A stretch of DNA of 18,115 bases, from positions 1-18,115 of the forward strand of contig CALHHQ010000321.1 in NCBI GenBank assembly GCA_938030645.1. Reading direction: 5' to 3'. Under the pieces are notes generated by a model that saw nothing but the letters and a program-made list of their open reading frames with translations, did no database searches and was not told where the DNA came from. Every line of letters starts with the position of its first letter. Within the stretch, counting starts at the first letter, position 1. A program made the position numbers and the translations under genes. This DNA is from an uncultured Rhizobiaceae group bacterium. GTDB lineage: Bacteria > Pseudomonadota > Alphaproteobacteria > Rhizobiales > Rhizobiaceae. This document shows, piece by piece, positions 1 to 7,727 of this stretch.

Positions 1-447
1 GAGAAACCGTCCTGCTGCATCTGCACAGCTGGGCGGTTTAGAATTTGAGAGACTGTCCAATAGACTGCCTGCATCGCTGGATGTTGCGGACAGTCCGGCA
101 ACACAAGATTCAGGCCCAGGCCAAAAGCCCCATTCCACGCCAGCGTGATATCCACCCAACAAAGCGGTGGCGATGAGACATAGAAACGCAATCGCGAGCG
201 CGCCTCTTGTCAAACAGGCGGGCCATTTGGTGAATGCTGAAACAGCGCCGATTGCGATAAACGGGACGCCCCAGTAGTACGGATTGCGTTGTTCAAGACA
301 CAAAGCACATGGCGCATAACCGCCAATGTGTTCAAACGCGAGTGCACTGCCCACAACAACGACCATTCCCAAAAGAACAAGAACTGACGTGGCCTTTTGA
401 ACAGGACCAGATGTGTTCCAGAAATCTTCTGATGCTAAGGCGGCCAT
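1..447 (-). CDS. dsbB: DsbB-family disulfide bond formation protein (C-terminus cut off)
   Basis: I translated this directly from the minus strand; the frame is open for 149 codons from ATG at 447 to the window edge. DsbB is an inner-membrane protein that reoxidises periplasmic DsbA and passes electrons to quinone. The protein has a hydrophobic helix at about residues 19-38, then a CALC motif at 47-50 (the expected CxxC pair), two more hydrophobic stretches at about 61-75 and 82-100, and a periplasmic loop with Cys115 and Cys141 as the probable second redox pair. A Tyr-His-Ala-Gly-Val-Glu-Trp stretch just before Cys115 fits the family. It starts 12 bp after the YqaA-like gene, so the two are probably co-transcribed. 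Only the last few dozen residues should be missing. The family call is good; the symbol is by family. Confidence 0.85.
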   Translation of the reverse strand, partial: MAALASEDFWNTSGPVQKATSVLVLLGMVVVVGSALAFEHIGGYAPCALCLEQRNPYYWGVPFIAIGAVSAFTKWPACLTRGALAIAFLCLIATALLGGYHAGVEWGFWPGPESCVAGLSATSSDAGSLLDSLSNSKPPSCADAAGRFL

Positions 448-459
448 GTGTTTGTCTTT

Positions 460-1044
460 CTACAACAGGAACTTTATGAGCACGAAACCACCAATCAAAA
501 GCACGAGACCCAGCACGAACAGAAGACCAAGCCATTTTTCAATAAATGTTTGTATGGTCTCACCAAACTTGAACAATAGGAATGCGACTACAAAGAAGCG
601 GAGGCCACGTCCAAGGATAGAAATAGCGATAAACAGCGCGAAATTCAGCCCCGTTACGCCTGAAAAAATCGTGAACAGTTTGTAGGGTAAAAAAGTTACA
701 GCGCCTGCGAAAACGCTCAGCAAACCCCATTCACTGTTGTAGGTTTCAGAGAGTTTTTCAAAGGCGTCTTTCTTGCCGTAAAATTCGAGAATAGGCTGCC
801 CAAGCCAGTCATAGGCTAATGCGCCAATCGCATATCCAAGAACAGCACCTAAAACCGATGCGATTGTGCAAATGAGGGCAAGCTTCCACCAACGGGCGCG
901 ATCTGCCAGCACCATCGGGATCAACATCACATCAGGTGGAATGGGAAAAAACGAACTTTCGATAAACGAAATAAATGCCAAAGCCTTATCAGCGTGTTTG
1001 CTTCCAGCGAGCTTGAACATCCAGTCATACAGTGCGCGAATCAA
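460..1044 (-). CDS. YqaA/DedA-like (SNARE-associated) inner-membrane protein
   Basis: A 194-residue, very hydrophobic protein of the YqaA (COG1238) branch of the DedA/VTT superfamily. Known DedA members include undecaprenyl-phosphate or phospholipid translocases, but YqaA itself has no firm function, so none is assigned. Visible hallmarks are a re-entrant-like segment with Phe-Phe-Pro-Ile-Pro-Pro at about 32-37, a second one with Leu-Pro-Tyr-Lys at about 118-121 followed by a Gly-rich helix, and two C-terminal helices at about 140-160 and 170-192. The start is TTG: an in-frame stop lies six codons upstream and a GCGAGG ribosome-binding site is spaced 7 nt before TTG. An internal ATG at codon 9 is the alternative. 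DsbB follows 12 bp downstream. Confidence 0.85.
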   Translation of the reverse strand: MIRALYDWMFKLAGSKHADKALAFISFIESSFFPIPPDVMLIPMVLADRARWWKLALICTIASVLGAVLGYAIGALAYDWLGQPILEFYGKKDAFEKLSETYNSEWGLLSVFAGAVTFLPYKLFTIFSGVTGLNFALFIAISILGRGLRFFVVAFLLFKFGETIQTFIEKWLGLLFVLGLVLLIGGFVLIKFLL

Positions 1045-1051
1045 GGTGTGG

Positions 1052-1057
1052 CCTCGC
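1052..1057 (-). promoter_or_regulatory. Ribosome-binding site supporting the TTG start of the YqaA-like gene
   Basis: On the minus strand GCGAGG lies 7 nt before TTG at 1044. It contains the GAGG core of a Shine-Dalgarno sequence. No ATG or GTG occurs in frame between the upstream stop and TTG, so this site decides the start call. Confidence 0.6.
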
Positions 1058-1114
1058 TTTCAACCTAATTTGGAACGGTGTTTACCCCAACGGAACCCAA
1101 AGCCCAATGGTGAG

Positions 1115-1143
1115 GTTAAAAATGATATCAATGAATTGTTCAA
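1115..1143 (-). promoter_or_regulatory. Possible sigma-70-type promoter of the YqaA-dsbB unit
   Basis: On the minus strand TTGAAC (1143-1138) is followed after 17 nt by TTTAAC (1120-1115). The -35 element is good and the -10 only fair. It lies about 70 nt upstream of the YqaA-like start, in the gap shared with the tRNA. Found by eye. Confidence 0.35.
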
Positions 1144-1149
1144 TAACCG

Positions 1150-1177
1150 TTGCCAAGCGGTGTTTCTTGCTTTAACT
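1150..1177 (+). promoter_or_regulatory. Possible promoter of the tRNA-Leu gene
   Basis: TTGCCA (1150-1155), a 16-nt spacer, then TTAACT (1172-1177) would start transcription about 20-25 nt before the mature tRNA. The -10 is weak. The position suits a tRNA promoter but the match is by eye. Confidence 0.35.
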
Positions 1178-1204
1178 CGCTGCAAGTTGAAGCACATCAC
1201 CGCT

Positions 1205-1289
1205 GCCCCTCTGGCGGAATTGGTAGACGCGCGGGATTCAAAATCCCGTTCCTCACGGAGTGCCGGTTCGATTCCGGCGGGGGGCACCA
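1205..1289 (+). tRNA. tRNA-Leu (anticodon CAA)
   Basis: An 85-nt class II tRNA. The acceptor stem pairs GCCCCTC with GGGGGGC with one T-G wobble, and the discriminator A and CCA end are encoded. The D arm contains TGGTAGACGC, typical of leucine tRNAs. The anticodon stem CGGGA/TCCCG encloses TTCAAAA, which puts CAA at positions 34-36, decoding UUG. A variable arm (about GTTCCTCACGGAGT) and a T arm GCCGG-TTCGATT-CCGGC follow. It ends 45 nt before cysD on the same strand, with no terminator hairpin between. Confidence 0.97.
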
Positions 1290-1321
1290 TTTGCCTAATT
1301 GTTTTACGACTCGCGCCCTGC

Positions 1322-1328
1322 GGAAGAG
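1322..1328 (+). promoter_or_regulatory. Ribosome-binding site supporting the TTG start of cysD
   Basis: GGAAGAG lies 6 nt before TTG at 1335. An in-frame TGA at 1329-1331 rules out any upstream start, and no ATG occurs in frame before the conserved N-terminal region of CysD. TTG is therefore the only reasonable initiator. Confidence 0.65.
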
Positions 1329-1334
1329 TGAACT

Positions 1335-2228
1335 TTGAAACATCTTGATAAATTAGAATCCGAAAGCATCCATATCATTCGCGAAGTGGCTGCGGAATTC
1401 GCCAATCCAGTTATGCTCTATTCTATCGGCAAAGATTCTGCCGTCATGCTGCATCTGGCTATGAAAGCGTTCGCCCCGGGAAAACCACCATTTCCTTTGA
1501 TGCATGTGGACACCACATGGAAGTTCAAAGAAATGATCGCGTTTCGAACGGAAATTGTGAAGAGATACGGTCTCGACTTGATTGTTCACATCAATCAGGA
1601 AGGCGTGGAGAAAGGTATTGGGCCCATAACCCACGGGTCCAAACTTCATACGGATGTTATGAAGACCGAAGGTCTAAAACAGGCTTTGACCAAACACGGT
1701 TTTGACGCTGCCTTTGGTGGAGCCCGTCGCGATGAAGAAAAGTCTCGTGCCAAAGAACGCGTGTTTTCATTCCGCTCAAAAAACCATCGCTGGGATCCAA
1801 AGGCGCAACGTCCAGAATTGTGGAAGCTTTACAACACAAAGATTGCTGACGGGGAAAGCGTACGCGTGTTCCCGCTGTCTAACTGGACCGAACTCGATAT
1901 ATGGCAATACATCAAACGGGAGAACATCCCGATTGTTCCCCTTTATTTTGCAGCCAAACGCCCAATCATCGAACGTGATGGTCAATTGATTATGGTCGAT
2001 GACGAGCGTCTTGATGTTCAAGAGAACGAAGTTATTCAAGACCGTCTTGTGCGTTTCAGAACGCTTGGATGCTATCCACTAACTGGCGCGTCTGATTCTG
2101 CTGCGGATGATCTCGACAGTATTATTTCTGAACTTCTACAAAGCCGTTCATCAGAGCGGGAAGGGCGGTTGATCGACCAAGATCAAATTGGCTCAATGGA
2201 GAAGAAGAAACAGGAGGGCTATTTCTGA
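1335..2228 (+). CDS. cysD: Sulfate adenylyltransferase subunit 2 (CysD)
   Basis: The small, catalytic subunit of ATP sulfurylase. With CysN it makes adenosine 5'-phosphosulfate from ATP and sulfate in the cytoplasm, the first step of sulfate assimilation. The 297 residues are close to the usual length of about 300. The PP-loop motif Ser-Ile-Gly-Lys-Asp-Ser is at about 31-36, and a Gly-Gly-Ala-Arg-Arg-Asp-Glu-Glu block at about 128-135 is diagnostic. The C-terminus has the conserved Arg-Thr-Leu-Gly-Cys-Tyr-Pro-Leu-Thr-Gly and a Gln-Glu-Gly-Tyr-Phe end. Translation starts at TTG, which may lower initiation. The TGA stop overlaps the ATG of cysNC by one base, implying translational coupling. No clear promoter is visible in the 45 nt after the tRNA. 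Confidence 0.97.
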   Translation: MKHLDKLESESIHIIREVAAEFANPVMLYSIGKDSAVMLHLAMKAFAPGKPPFPLMHVDTTWKFKEMIAFRTEIVKRYGLDLIVHINQEGVEKGIGPITHGSKLHTDVMKTEGLKQALTKHGFDAAFGGARRDEEKSRAKERVFSFRSKNHRWDPKAQRPELWKLYNTKIADGESVRVFPLSNWTELDIWQYIKRENIPIVPLYFAAKRPIIERDGQLIMVDDERLDVQENEVIQDRLVRFRTLGCYPLTGASDSAADDLDSIISELLQSRSSEREGRLIDQDQIGSMEKKKQEGYF

Positions 2229-4129
2229 TGTCTTCTGAAAAATCTGCTGCTGAGAACATCGCACAGTTTCTGCGCGATCAGGAAAACAAAGACCAACTTC
2301 GTTTCATCACATGTGGTTCCGTGGATGATGGCAAGTCAACGCTTATCGGTCGACTGCTTTACGATTCAAAAACCGTGTTTGAAGACCAACTGTCTGCGGC
2401 TTCTGTGGAAAGCCAAAAATACGGCACCCAAGGCGATAATGTTGATTTGGCTCTTCTGGTTGATGGCCTTCAGGCTGAGCGCGAGCAGGGCATCACCATT
2501 GACGTCGCCTATCGCTATTTTGAAACGGATAAGCGCAAGTTCATTGCTGCTGACACACCGGGGCATGAGCAATATACGCGCAATATGGCCACTGGTGCTT
2601 CAACGACTGATCTCGCTATCATTTTGATTGATGCGCGCAAAGGTATTCTGGAACAGACCCGTCGTCATTCTTTCATATGTTCACTGCTCGGCATCAAACA
2701 TGTGACGCTGGCCGTCAATAAAATGGACTTGATGAATTTTGAGCAGAAGGTGTTCGATGATATTGTTGCCGACTATCACGAGTTTGCCAAAGGCTTGTCT
2801 CTTGGTGATATCACGGCCATTCCAATTTCTGCGCTGACAGGCAGCAACGTCATCACCAAAAGTGATGATATGACATGGTACAAAGGCCCGGCTTTGCTGG
2901 CTCATTTGGAAACTGTGGATTTAAGTTCACTTGCTGACACGACCAAAGGTCCGTTCAGAATGCCTGTGCAGTGGGTCAATAGATCGAGCCATGACTTCCG
3001 TGGCTTCAGTGGCACGATTGAATCCGGCACAATTTCTGTTGGGGATGATATAGCCAACAGTGTGTCTGGGAAGTCATCCAAAGTTGCAGGGATCATAGGA
3101 CCATCGGGTGATCTTGACAGAGCTTCCAGCCCCTTGGCTGTTACGATTTCGTTCGAAGATGAGATCGATGTGAGCCGTGGCGATGTTCTGGCGCAGCCCG
3201 ATAAGCTGCCGGAAGTGGCCGACCAATTTGCAGCTCATATTGTCTGGATGGACGAAGCTGAAATGTTGCCCGAACGCACCTATGTGGCGCGTTTTGCAAC
3301 TGCGACGGCCACGGCTCAGATCACAGACCTTGTGCACCGGATCGATGTCAATTCACTTGAGCAAGTGGCAGCAAAGACGCTTGGGTTGAATGAAGTGGGT
3401 TACTGCAAAGTAGCACTTGATCGTGCTTTGGCTTTCGACAGTTTTGCAGATATTCCAGAAACGGGTTCTTTCATTCTCGTCGACAAATTTACCAATGCCA
3501 CCATTGGTGCTGGTATGATCGATTTTGCTTTGCGTCGCGCAAGCAACATTGAATGGCACGAGATGAATGTAGATAAAGCAGCTCGTGCCAAGGCCAGTGG
3601 TCAAAAACCAAGTGTTCTTTGGTTCACTGGATTTTCAGGTTCTGGGAAATCCACAGTAGCAGACAGGTTAGAACAGAAACTGTTTGCTCAGGGAAAACGA
3701 ACTTACCTGCTGGATGGCGACAATGTTCGTCACGGCATTAACAAAGACCTTGGCTTTACTGACCAAGATCGTGTTGAGAACATTCGCCGAGTGGCTGAAA
3801 TTGCTCGTCTGATGGCTGATGCTGGTTTGATTGTGCTGACATCATTTATCTCCCCATTCCGATCAGAGCGCCATTTGGCACGATCTCTCATGGATGAAGG
3901 TGAGTTTATTGAAGTATTTGTGGACACTCCGCTGGAGGTTTGCGAACAGCGCGATCCGAAGGGCCTGTACAAAAAGGCTCGTGCTGGCGATTTGAAAAAC
4001 TTTACCGGCATTGATTCCGACTACGAAGCACCTAAGAATGCCGAGATTGTTCTGAAAGGTGCAGAGTTCGAAGTTGATGAATTGGCCGATCAGATTATTG
4101 ATTATCTGAACAAAAAGAACAAAATTTGA
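2228..4129 (+). CDS. cysNC: Bifunctional sulfate adenylyltransferase subunit 1 / adenylylsulfate kinase (CysN-CysC fusion)
   Basis: A 633-residue fusion of the GTPase subunit of ATP sulfurylase (N-terminal about 450 residues) and APS kinase (C-terminal about 170). It powers APS synthesis by GTP hydrolysis and then phosphorylates APS to PAPS. The GTPase part shows the P-loop GSVDDGKST (30-38), DTPGH (109-113) and NKMD (164-167). Beta-barrel domains follow at about 240-440. The kinase part shows a second P-loop GFSGSGKST (468-476), DGDNVRHG (496-503) and a Phe-Ile-Ser-Pro-Phe-Arg stretch typical of APS kinase. This NodQ-like arrangement is common in rhizobia and some other proteobacteria. Both halves keep their key motifs. 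The stop shares one base with the ATG of cysQ. Confidence 0.97.
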   Translation: MSSEKSAAENIAQFLRDQENKDQLRFITCGSVDDGKSTLIGRLLYDSKTVFEDQLSAASVESQKYGTQGDNVDLALLVDGLQAEREQGITIDVAYRYFETDKRKFIAADTPGHEQYTRNMATGASTTDLAIILIDARKGILEQTRRHSFICSLLGIKHVTLAVNKMDLMNFEQKVFDDIVADYHEFAKGLSLGDITAIPISALTGSNVITKSDDMTWYKGPALLAHLETVDLSSLADTTKGPFRMPVQWVNRSSHDFRGFSGTIESGTISVGDDIANSVSGKSSKVAGIIGPSGDLDRASSPLAVTISFEDEIDVSRGDVLAQPDKLPEVADQFAAHIVWMDEAEMLPERTYVARFATATATAQITDLVHRIDVNSLEQVAAKTLGLNEVGYCKVALDRALAFDSFADIPETGSFILVDKFTNATIGAGMIDFALRRASNIEWHEMNVDKAARAKASGQKPSVLWFTGFSGSGKSTVADRLEQKLFAQGKRTYLLDGDNVRHGINKDLGFTDQDRVENIRRVAEIARLMADAGLIVLTSFISPFRSERHLARSLMDEGEFIEVFVDTPLEVCEQRDPKGLYKKARAGDLKNFTGIDSDYEAPKNAEIVLKGAEFEVDELADQIIDYLNKKNKI

Positions 4130-4899
4130 TGGGCGTTGTTCCGGACCTCAATGCGCTTCTTGAAAATCTAGTGCCTGTTGCTCACGCAGCAGGCAAAGCC
4201 ATTATGGACGTTTATGATGGGGATGATGGTGCAGAGTGGAAAGACGATGGTTCTCCTGTCACCTTGGCCGATAAGCGAGCTGAAGTGATTTTGCTCGAAG
4301 GGCTGAAAAAGTATGCCCCAGATATCACGATCATTTCGGAAGAAAATCCTGACAGCCATTCGCTAAATGCGGGAGCGCTTTTCTTTCTTGTTGATCCGCT
4401 GGACGGGACCAAAGAATTTTTAAAGCGCGACGGGAAGGGCTCTTTCACCGTTAATATTGCGCTTATTGAAAATGGTATTCCTATATTTGGCATTGTCTAT
4501 GCACCTGCTTTAGACCGGACATTTTCCGGCATCTTGGGAACTGGCGCTTGGGAAAACGGCAGCACAATCTCTGTCCGTCAGATCCCAGATGCCGGCATGG
4601 TTGCTGTAGCAAGTGCATCTCACCGTGATGCAACAACTGACCAATGGTTGAAAGACAATAAAGTTGAGAAAACTGTATCGATTGGTTCTTCGTTGAAGTT
4701 TTGTTTGTTGGCGTGTGGTGAAGCAGATGTTTATCCGCGTTTCGGCCCGACAATGGAATGGGACACTGGTGCTGGGCACGCGGTTTTGAATGCGGCTGGC
4801 GGCTGCGTTGAAAAACCTGACGGCAATGTTTTTGATTATGCCAAGCCAGAATTTCGCAACGGCAATTTCATTGCTTACGGGCAGAAAGCGGTTGGTTAA
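4129..4899 (+). CDS. cysQ: 3'(2'),5'-bisphosphate nucleotidase CysQ
   Basis: An inositol-monophosphatase-fold phosphatase that removes the 3'-phosphate of PAP (and PAPS), preventing build-up of this by-product of PAPS use. The 256 residues match the family length. The metal-binding set is complete: Glu71-Glu72 (Ser-Glu-Glu-Asn), Asp89-Pro-Leu-Asp-Gly-Thr (89-94) and Glu210-Trp-Asp212 before a Gly-Ala-Gly-His segment. I chose ATG at 4129, which makes a TGATG overlap with cysNC like the one between cysD and cysNC. A TTG one codon earlier is possible. It is the last gene of the operon, and its stop lies 3 bp from that of the convergent acetyltransferase gene. Confidence 0.94.
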   Translation: MGVVPDLNALLENLVPVAHAAGKAIMDVYDGDDGAEWKDDGSPVTLADKRAEVILLEGLKKYAPDITIISEENPDSHSLNAGALFFLVDPLDGTKEFLKRDGKGSFTVNIALIENGIPIFGIVYAPALDRTFSGILGTGAWENGSTISVRQIPDAGMVAVASASHRDATTDQWLKDNKVEKTVSIGSSLKFCLLACGEADVYPRFGPTMEWDTGAGHAVLNAAGGCVEKPDGNVFDYAKPEFRNGNFIAYGQKAVG

Positions 4900-4902
4900 G
4901 TC

Positions 4903-4918
4903 CTATCGCGAACGATAG
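4903..4918. repeat. Perfect short hairpin at a convergent gene junction
   Basis: CTATCG-CGAA-CGATAG is a perfect 6-bp stem with a 4-nt loop. It begins 3 bp after the cysQ stop and includes the stop codon of the minus-strand acetyltransferase gene. No T-run follows on either strand, so it may be a weak terminator, an mRNA 3'-end stabiliser or chance. Confidence 0.4.
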
Positions 4919-6180
4919 TTCAGAACTTTCTTGATCCAAACTTTCATGCTGTCGAGACGTTCTTTTGCTGAAACGACTTTCAGAGCTTGAGCGTCGTTTT
5001 TCGGTGTTAATGACACAACAAGGTTCGTAATTTTCAAACGATCAGGCCAAATCCGGTTCATCATCCAATGGCTTGGGATTGCCATACTGTCAGCTTCAAC
5101 GAATTTATTGTCGTTGAGAAGTGTTTCAGTCGCTTTCATCATCACCAGCATTCCCGGAGAACTTGACGAAAAATTATCGTCAAATGTCATTTTCCATGGC
5201 GCCATTCTGCCATTCTTGCCCAACATAATAAGTGCACCAATGGCGTTTCCATCGCACATCAGCGTGTGAATTTCGCAGGTGTCTTCGCAGGCGAGTTCAG
5301 CAACAATTTGTCTGGAGAAGGCGGCGATACTCTTATGATTGTAAAGTGCTGTGCCGCGATGGCCTTTCCAGCTTTTGAGTTCTAGCGTCAAAAAGCGTTC
5401 AAAGGCATCGAGAACTTTGTCTTCTGTTTTTGCAACTAGAAATTCAATCTCATGAGCCTCTTCCAATTTTCGAAGTTGGCGACGCAATTCCCTACGGCTC
5501 TTGGAACTTAAAACCGTTTTCATTTTGTTTTCTACATCGTCAGCGCTGAACAATGCTGCACGTTCGTAGTTTCCGGTTTTATGGGACTGCAAACCAAGAC
5601 TTTTGACGGCCTTACAAATGTAGGCATATGTTTTTGATGCGGCCGCTTGATGCGTGAGGTCCAATGTGGCTGGCAATTTCAATGCAGGATCTGACAATAA
5701 GCGAAACAAAGTCTCGCAAGCTTCGTCTGGGCATTCTTTGTCCAGCAAAGGCGTGCCAACAGGAAAAATTTCATTGGATAAAACTTGCAGAACTTTTTTC
5801 TTAGGAAAGCCAACTGAGTTCAAACGTACAGGCATGAACAAACGCATTTTGCGCTCTTCGCCAATTGTTTCCCAAAGGGTGAGCATCCAGCATGACGCGG
5901 GGGCCAATATTGATGTTAGGCGTGGCCACGCCGCCATCACGATCGTTGATTCAAAGAAAATGTTTTGGTCAACTGATCGTTCTGCCAATTGGGATATCTG
6001 ATCTGAGAGTCGGTTGAGAGCAAAGGCCGGAACAAGCTCTAATTCCCACAAATGGGATGTCATGCTTGTGGACGATGACCGCAACATAGGTGCACGTTTG
6101 GAACGTCTGCGTTCCACAACTCCGCTGATTCCTTCCGGTCTGCGACTGCTCTTTTCCATTATGTCTTCAAACACACCCAT
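4903..6180 (-). CDS. CelD/BcsL-type GNAT acetyltransferase (Acetyltransf_6 family)
   Basis: A 425-residue protein of the GNAT branch often found in exopolysaccharide and cellulose loci. The donor is presumably acetyl-CoA or another acyl-CoA; the acceptor cannot be read from the sequence. Recognisable parts are the basic helix around Ser-Arg-Arg-Glu-Leu-Arg-Arg-Gln-Leu-Arg-Lys-Leu (about 231-242), the signature Trp-Lys-Gly-His-Arg-Gly-Thr-Ala-Leu (about 272-280), and a Met-Thr-Phe-Asp-Asp stretch with a following Ser-Pro-Gly segment near 335-348. The N-terminal 30 residues are Arg/Ser-rich and probably disordered; a second in-frame ATG at codon 8 is an alternative start. It starts 3 bp after the flippase stop, so the two form a transcriptional unit. 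A role in modifying a surface glycan is inferred from family and neighbour. Confidence 0.82.
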   Translation of the reverse strand: MGVFEDIMEKSSRRPEGISGVVERRRSKRAPMLRSSSTSMTSHLWELELVPAFALNRLSDQISQLAERSVDQNIFFESTIVMAAWPRLTSILAPASCWMLTLWETIGEERKMRLFMPVRLNSVGFPKKKVLQVLSNEIFPVGTPLLDKECPDEACETLFRLLSDPALKLPATLDLTHQAAASKTYAYICKAVKSLGLQSHKTGNYERAALFSADDVENKMKTVLSSKSRRELRRQLRKLEEAHEIEFLVAKTEDKVLDAFERFLTLELKSWKGHRGTALYNHKSIAAFSRQIVAELACEDTCEIHTLMCDGNAIGALIMLGKNGRMAPWKMTFDDNFSSSSPGMLVMMKATETLLNDNKFVEADSMAIPSHWMMNRIWPDRLKITNLVVSLTPKNDAQALKVVSAKERLDSMKVWIKKVLNYRSR

Positions 6181-6183
6181 GAT

Positions 6184-7626
6184 CTATTTGACCTCTGGCT
6201 TGGAGGTTGTCTTGCTGAAGACAAACATATGAAGGCCAAGGCGGCGCACTGTGATGGAGTATAAGGCGGCTGCTTCAAAAATCATGGCGATTGTTGTGGC
6301 CCACGCAGCACCATACAGACCGTAAATTGGAATAAGAGTTAGATTGAGCATGACATTGACTAACAGCGTGACGCCATAGATTGCAGCACAAACATTTTGC
6401 TGTCCTGACATGTTCAAAACGCTTTCAGTGGGCCCGATCGTCGAGCGCGCTATGATGCCAATGACGAGAATGAAGAGCAGGGGATAACCCTCCGCAAACT
6501 CTGCACCAAATAAGGAAAGCAAAAATTTGCCGGTCAGAAGGAGCAAGAGGCCCATTGCAAGGGACGGCCAGAATGTCCATTTCACGGTGTCGCGAATGAA
6601 GTCTTCATACTGATCCTTGTCGCCTGAATTGAAGTATTGCGAATAGCGGTGCGCTGCGCCTGCTTTCACAGCGAAGTACACGAAATGCACCAAAGCCAAA
6701 GTTTTCACAGCTGCAAAATAAACGGCGACTTTTTCTGGAGAAAGAAGCGCACCGGCAACCAGTATATCTACATTGGTTAGCAGAGTGAAAAACCCGTCCA
6801 CCAAGAAGATCGGAAGAGCGACCATGATCCATGTTTTTGGTTGTAAATTTTTGGAACCAGCAGGGACTTCTTTTCTCAAACGTTTGTTCAAAACCAACAT
6901 CTGGCCGATCGATGTGAACCAAGTGGCCGCGATAGATGCGATGAGAGCGGTCGTTGCCGTGGCTTCAAATCCCCACCAAAGCGCAAGCACCATTGTCAAC
7001 AGAATGAGACATGGTCGTACGAGATAGGTCGGTGAAAGCGCGATGTCTATCCAGTTAAATGAGCGTGAGATACCGTCTTGCACTTCGGCCAGAGACAGCA
7101 TTGGCAAACAGACTGCAGCGAGGAACAACGGAATCACGTAAACGTTTGAAGTGACATCCTGAAACAATAAAGTGATTGCGATGCCCGTGATAGCAATCGC
7201 TGTTGCTGCCATGACCGAATAGAGTCGCGATCCAAATACAACACCGCGCAGTGAAGCATCGTCGTTTGCAACCTTGTATTCAGGGATGAATCTGACCACC
7301 GCTGATGGAAATCCAAGACATGCCAAGCCACCACAAATAATGGCTGCGACCCAAACCCAGACGAAAATTCCGTACTCGTATGTTCCCAGCCAACGAGCAA
7401 TTAAGACCTGACTGACATATGCGATAAAGGCGCTGATGATACGGATTGTAAAAGCCATCAGAGCTGTTCGTTGGGAAAGAGCTTTTTCGTCTTTTCCCGC
7501 AGCAATGGAATCTGCGACGTCGAGTGCCTTTTCCACATGATTGCCCCACTTCGTTCGGACAAATGCCGGAACGAAGGGTTGGGCAATCTTAGATGGGATA
7601 ATGCGTTTCAGCATTTTCGATGGCAC
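6184..7626 (-). CDS. Wzx-like polysaccharide/oligosaccharide flippase (MOP superfamily)
   Basis: A 480-residue polytopic membrane protein with about 12-14 hydrophobic segments between residues 50 and 470, of the polysaccharide-biosynthesis (RfbX/Wzx) branch of the MOP exporters. Such proteins move lipid-linked oligosaccharides across the inner membrane. A family-typical stretch is Arg-Trp-Leu-Gly-Thr-Tyr-Glu-Tyr-Gly in the second helix region (about 78-86), followed by Gly-Phe-Pro-Ser-Ala-Val-Val-Arg-Phe. About 50 mostly soluble residues precede the first helix. The start is GTG at 7626; ATG at 7614 (codon 5) is the alternative and neither has a strong ribosome-binding site. The acetyltransferase follows after 3 bp. 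No polymerase or initiating transferase adjoins, so the substrate is unknown. Confidence 0.85.
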   Translation of the reverse strand: MPSKMLKRIIPSKIAQPFVPAFVRTKWGNHVEKALDVADSIAAGKDEKALSQRTALMAFTIRIISAFIAYVSQVLIARWLGTYEYGIFVWVWVAAIICGGLACLGFPSAVVRFIPEYKVANDDASLRGVVFGSRLYSVMAATAIAITGIAITLLFQDVTSNVYVIPLFLAAVCLPMLSLAEVQDGISRSFNWIDIALSPTYLVRPCLILLTMVLALWWGFEATATTALIASIAATWFTSIGQMLVLNKRLRKEVPAGSKNLQPKTWIMVALPIFLVDGFFTLLTNVDILVAGALLSPEKVAVYFAAVKTLALVHFVYFAVKAGAAHRYSQYFNSGDKDQYEDFIRDTVKWTFWPSLAMGLLLLLTGKFLLSLFGAEFAEGYPLLFILVIGIIARSTIGPTESVLNMSGQQNVCAAIYGVTLLVNVMLNLTLIPIYGLYGAAWATTIAMIFEAAALYSITVRRLGLHMFVFSKTTSKPEVK

Positions 7627-7727
7627 CGATGAAAAATCTCTCGCGACAAAAGTTGCCGCTCACTTCAGCTATTTGCCAGCAATTCGATTAAGATTGTCTT
7701 CTTTTGGGTAACCCTGATCGTTTCCTT

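Noticed and set aside
866..1348. A long plus-strand open frame across the YqaA-like gene, the tRNA and the start of cysD
   Set aside because: It runs antisense to a clear membrane-protein gene and through a complete tRNA, and its product has no recognisable features.
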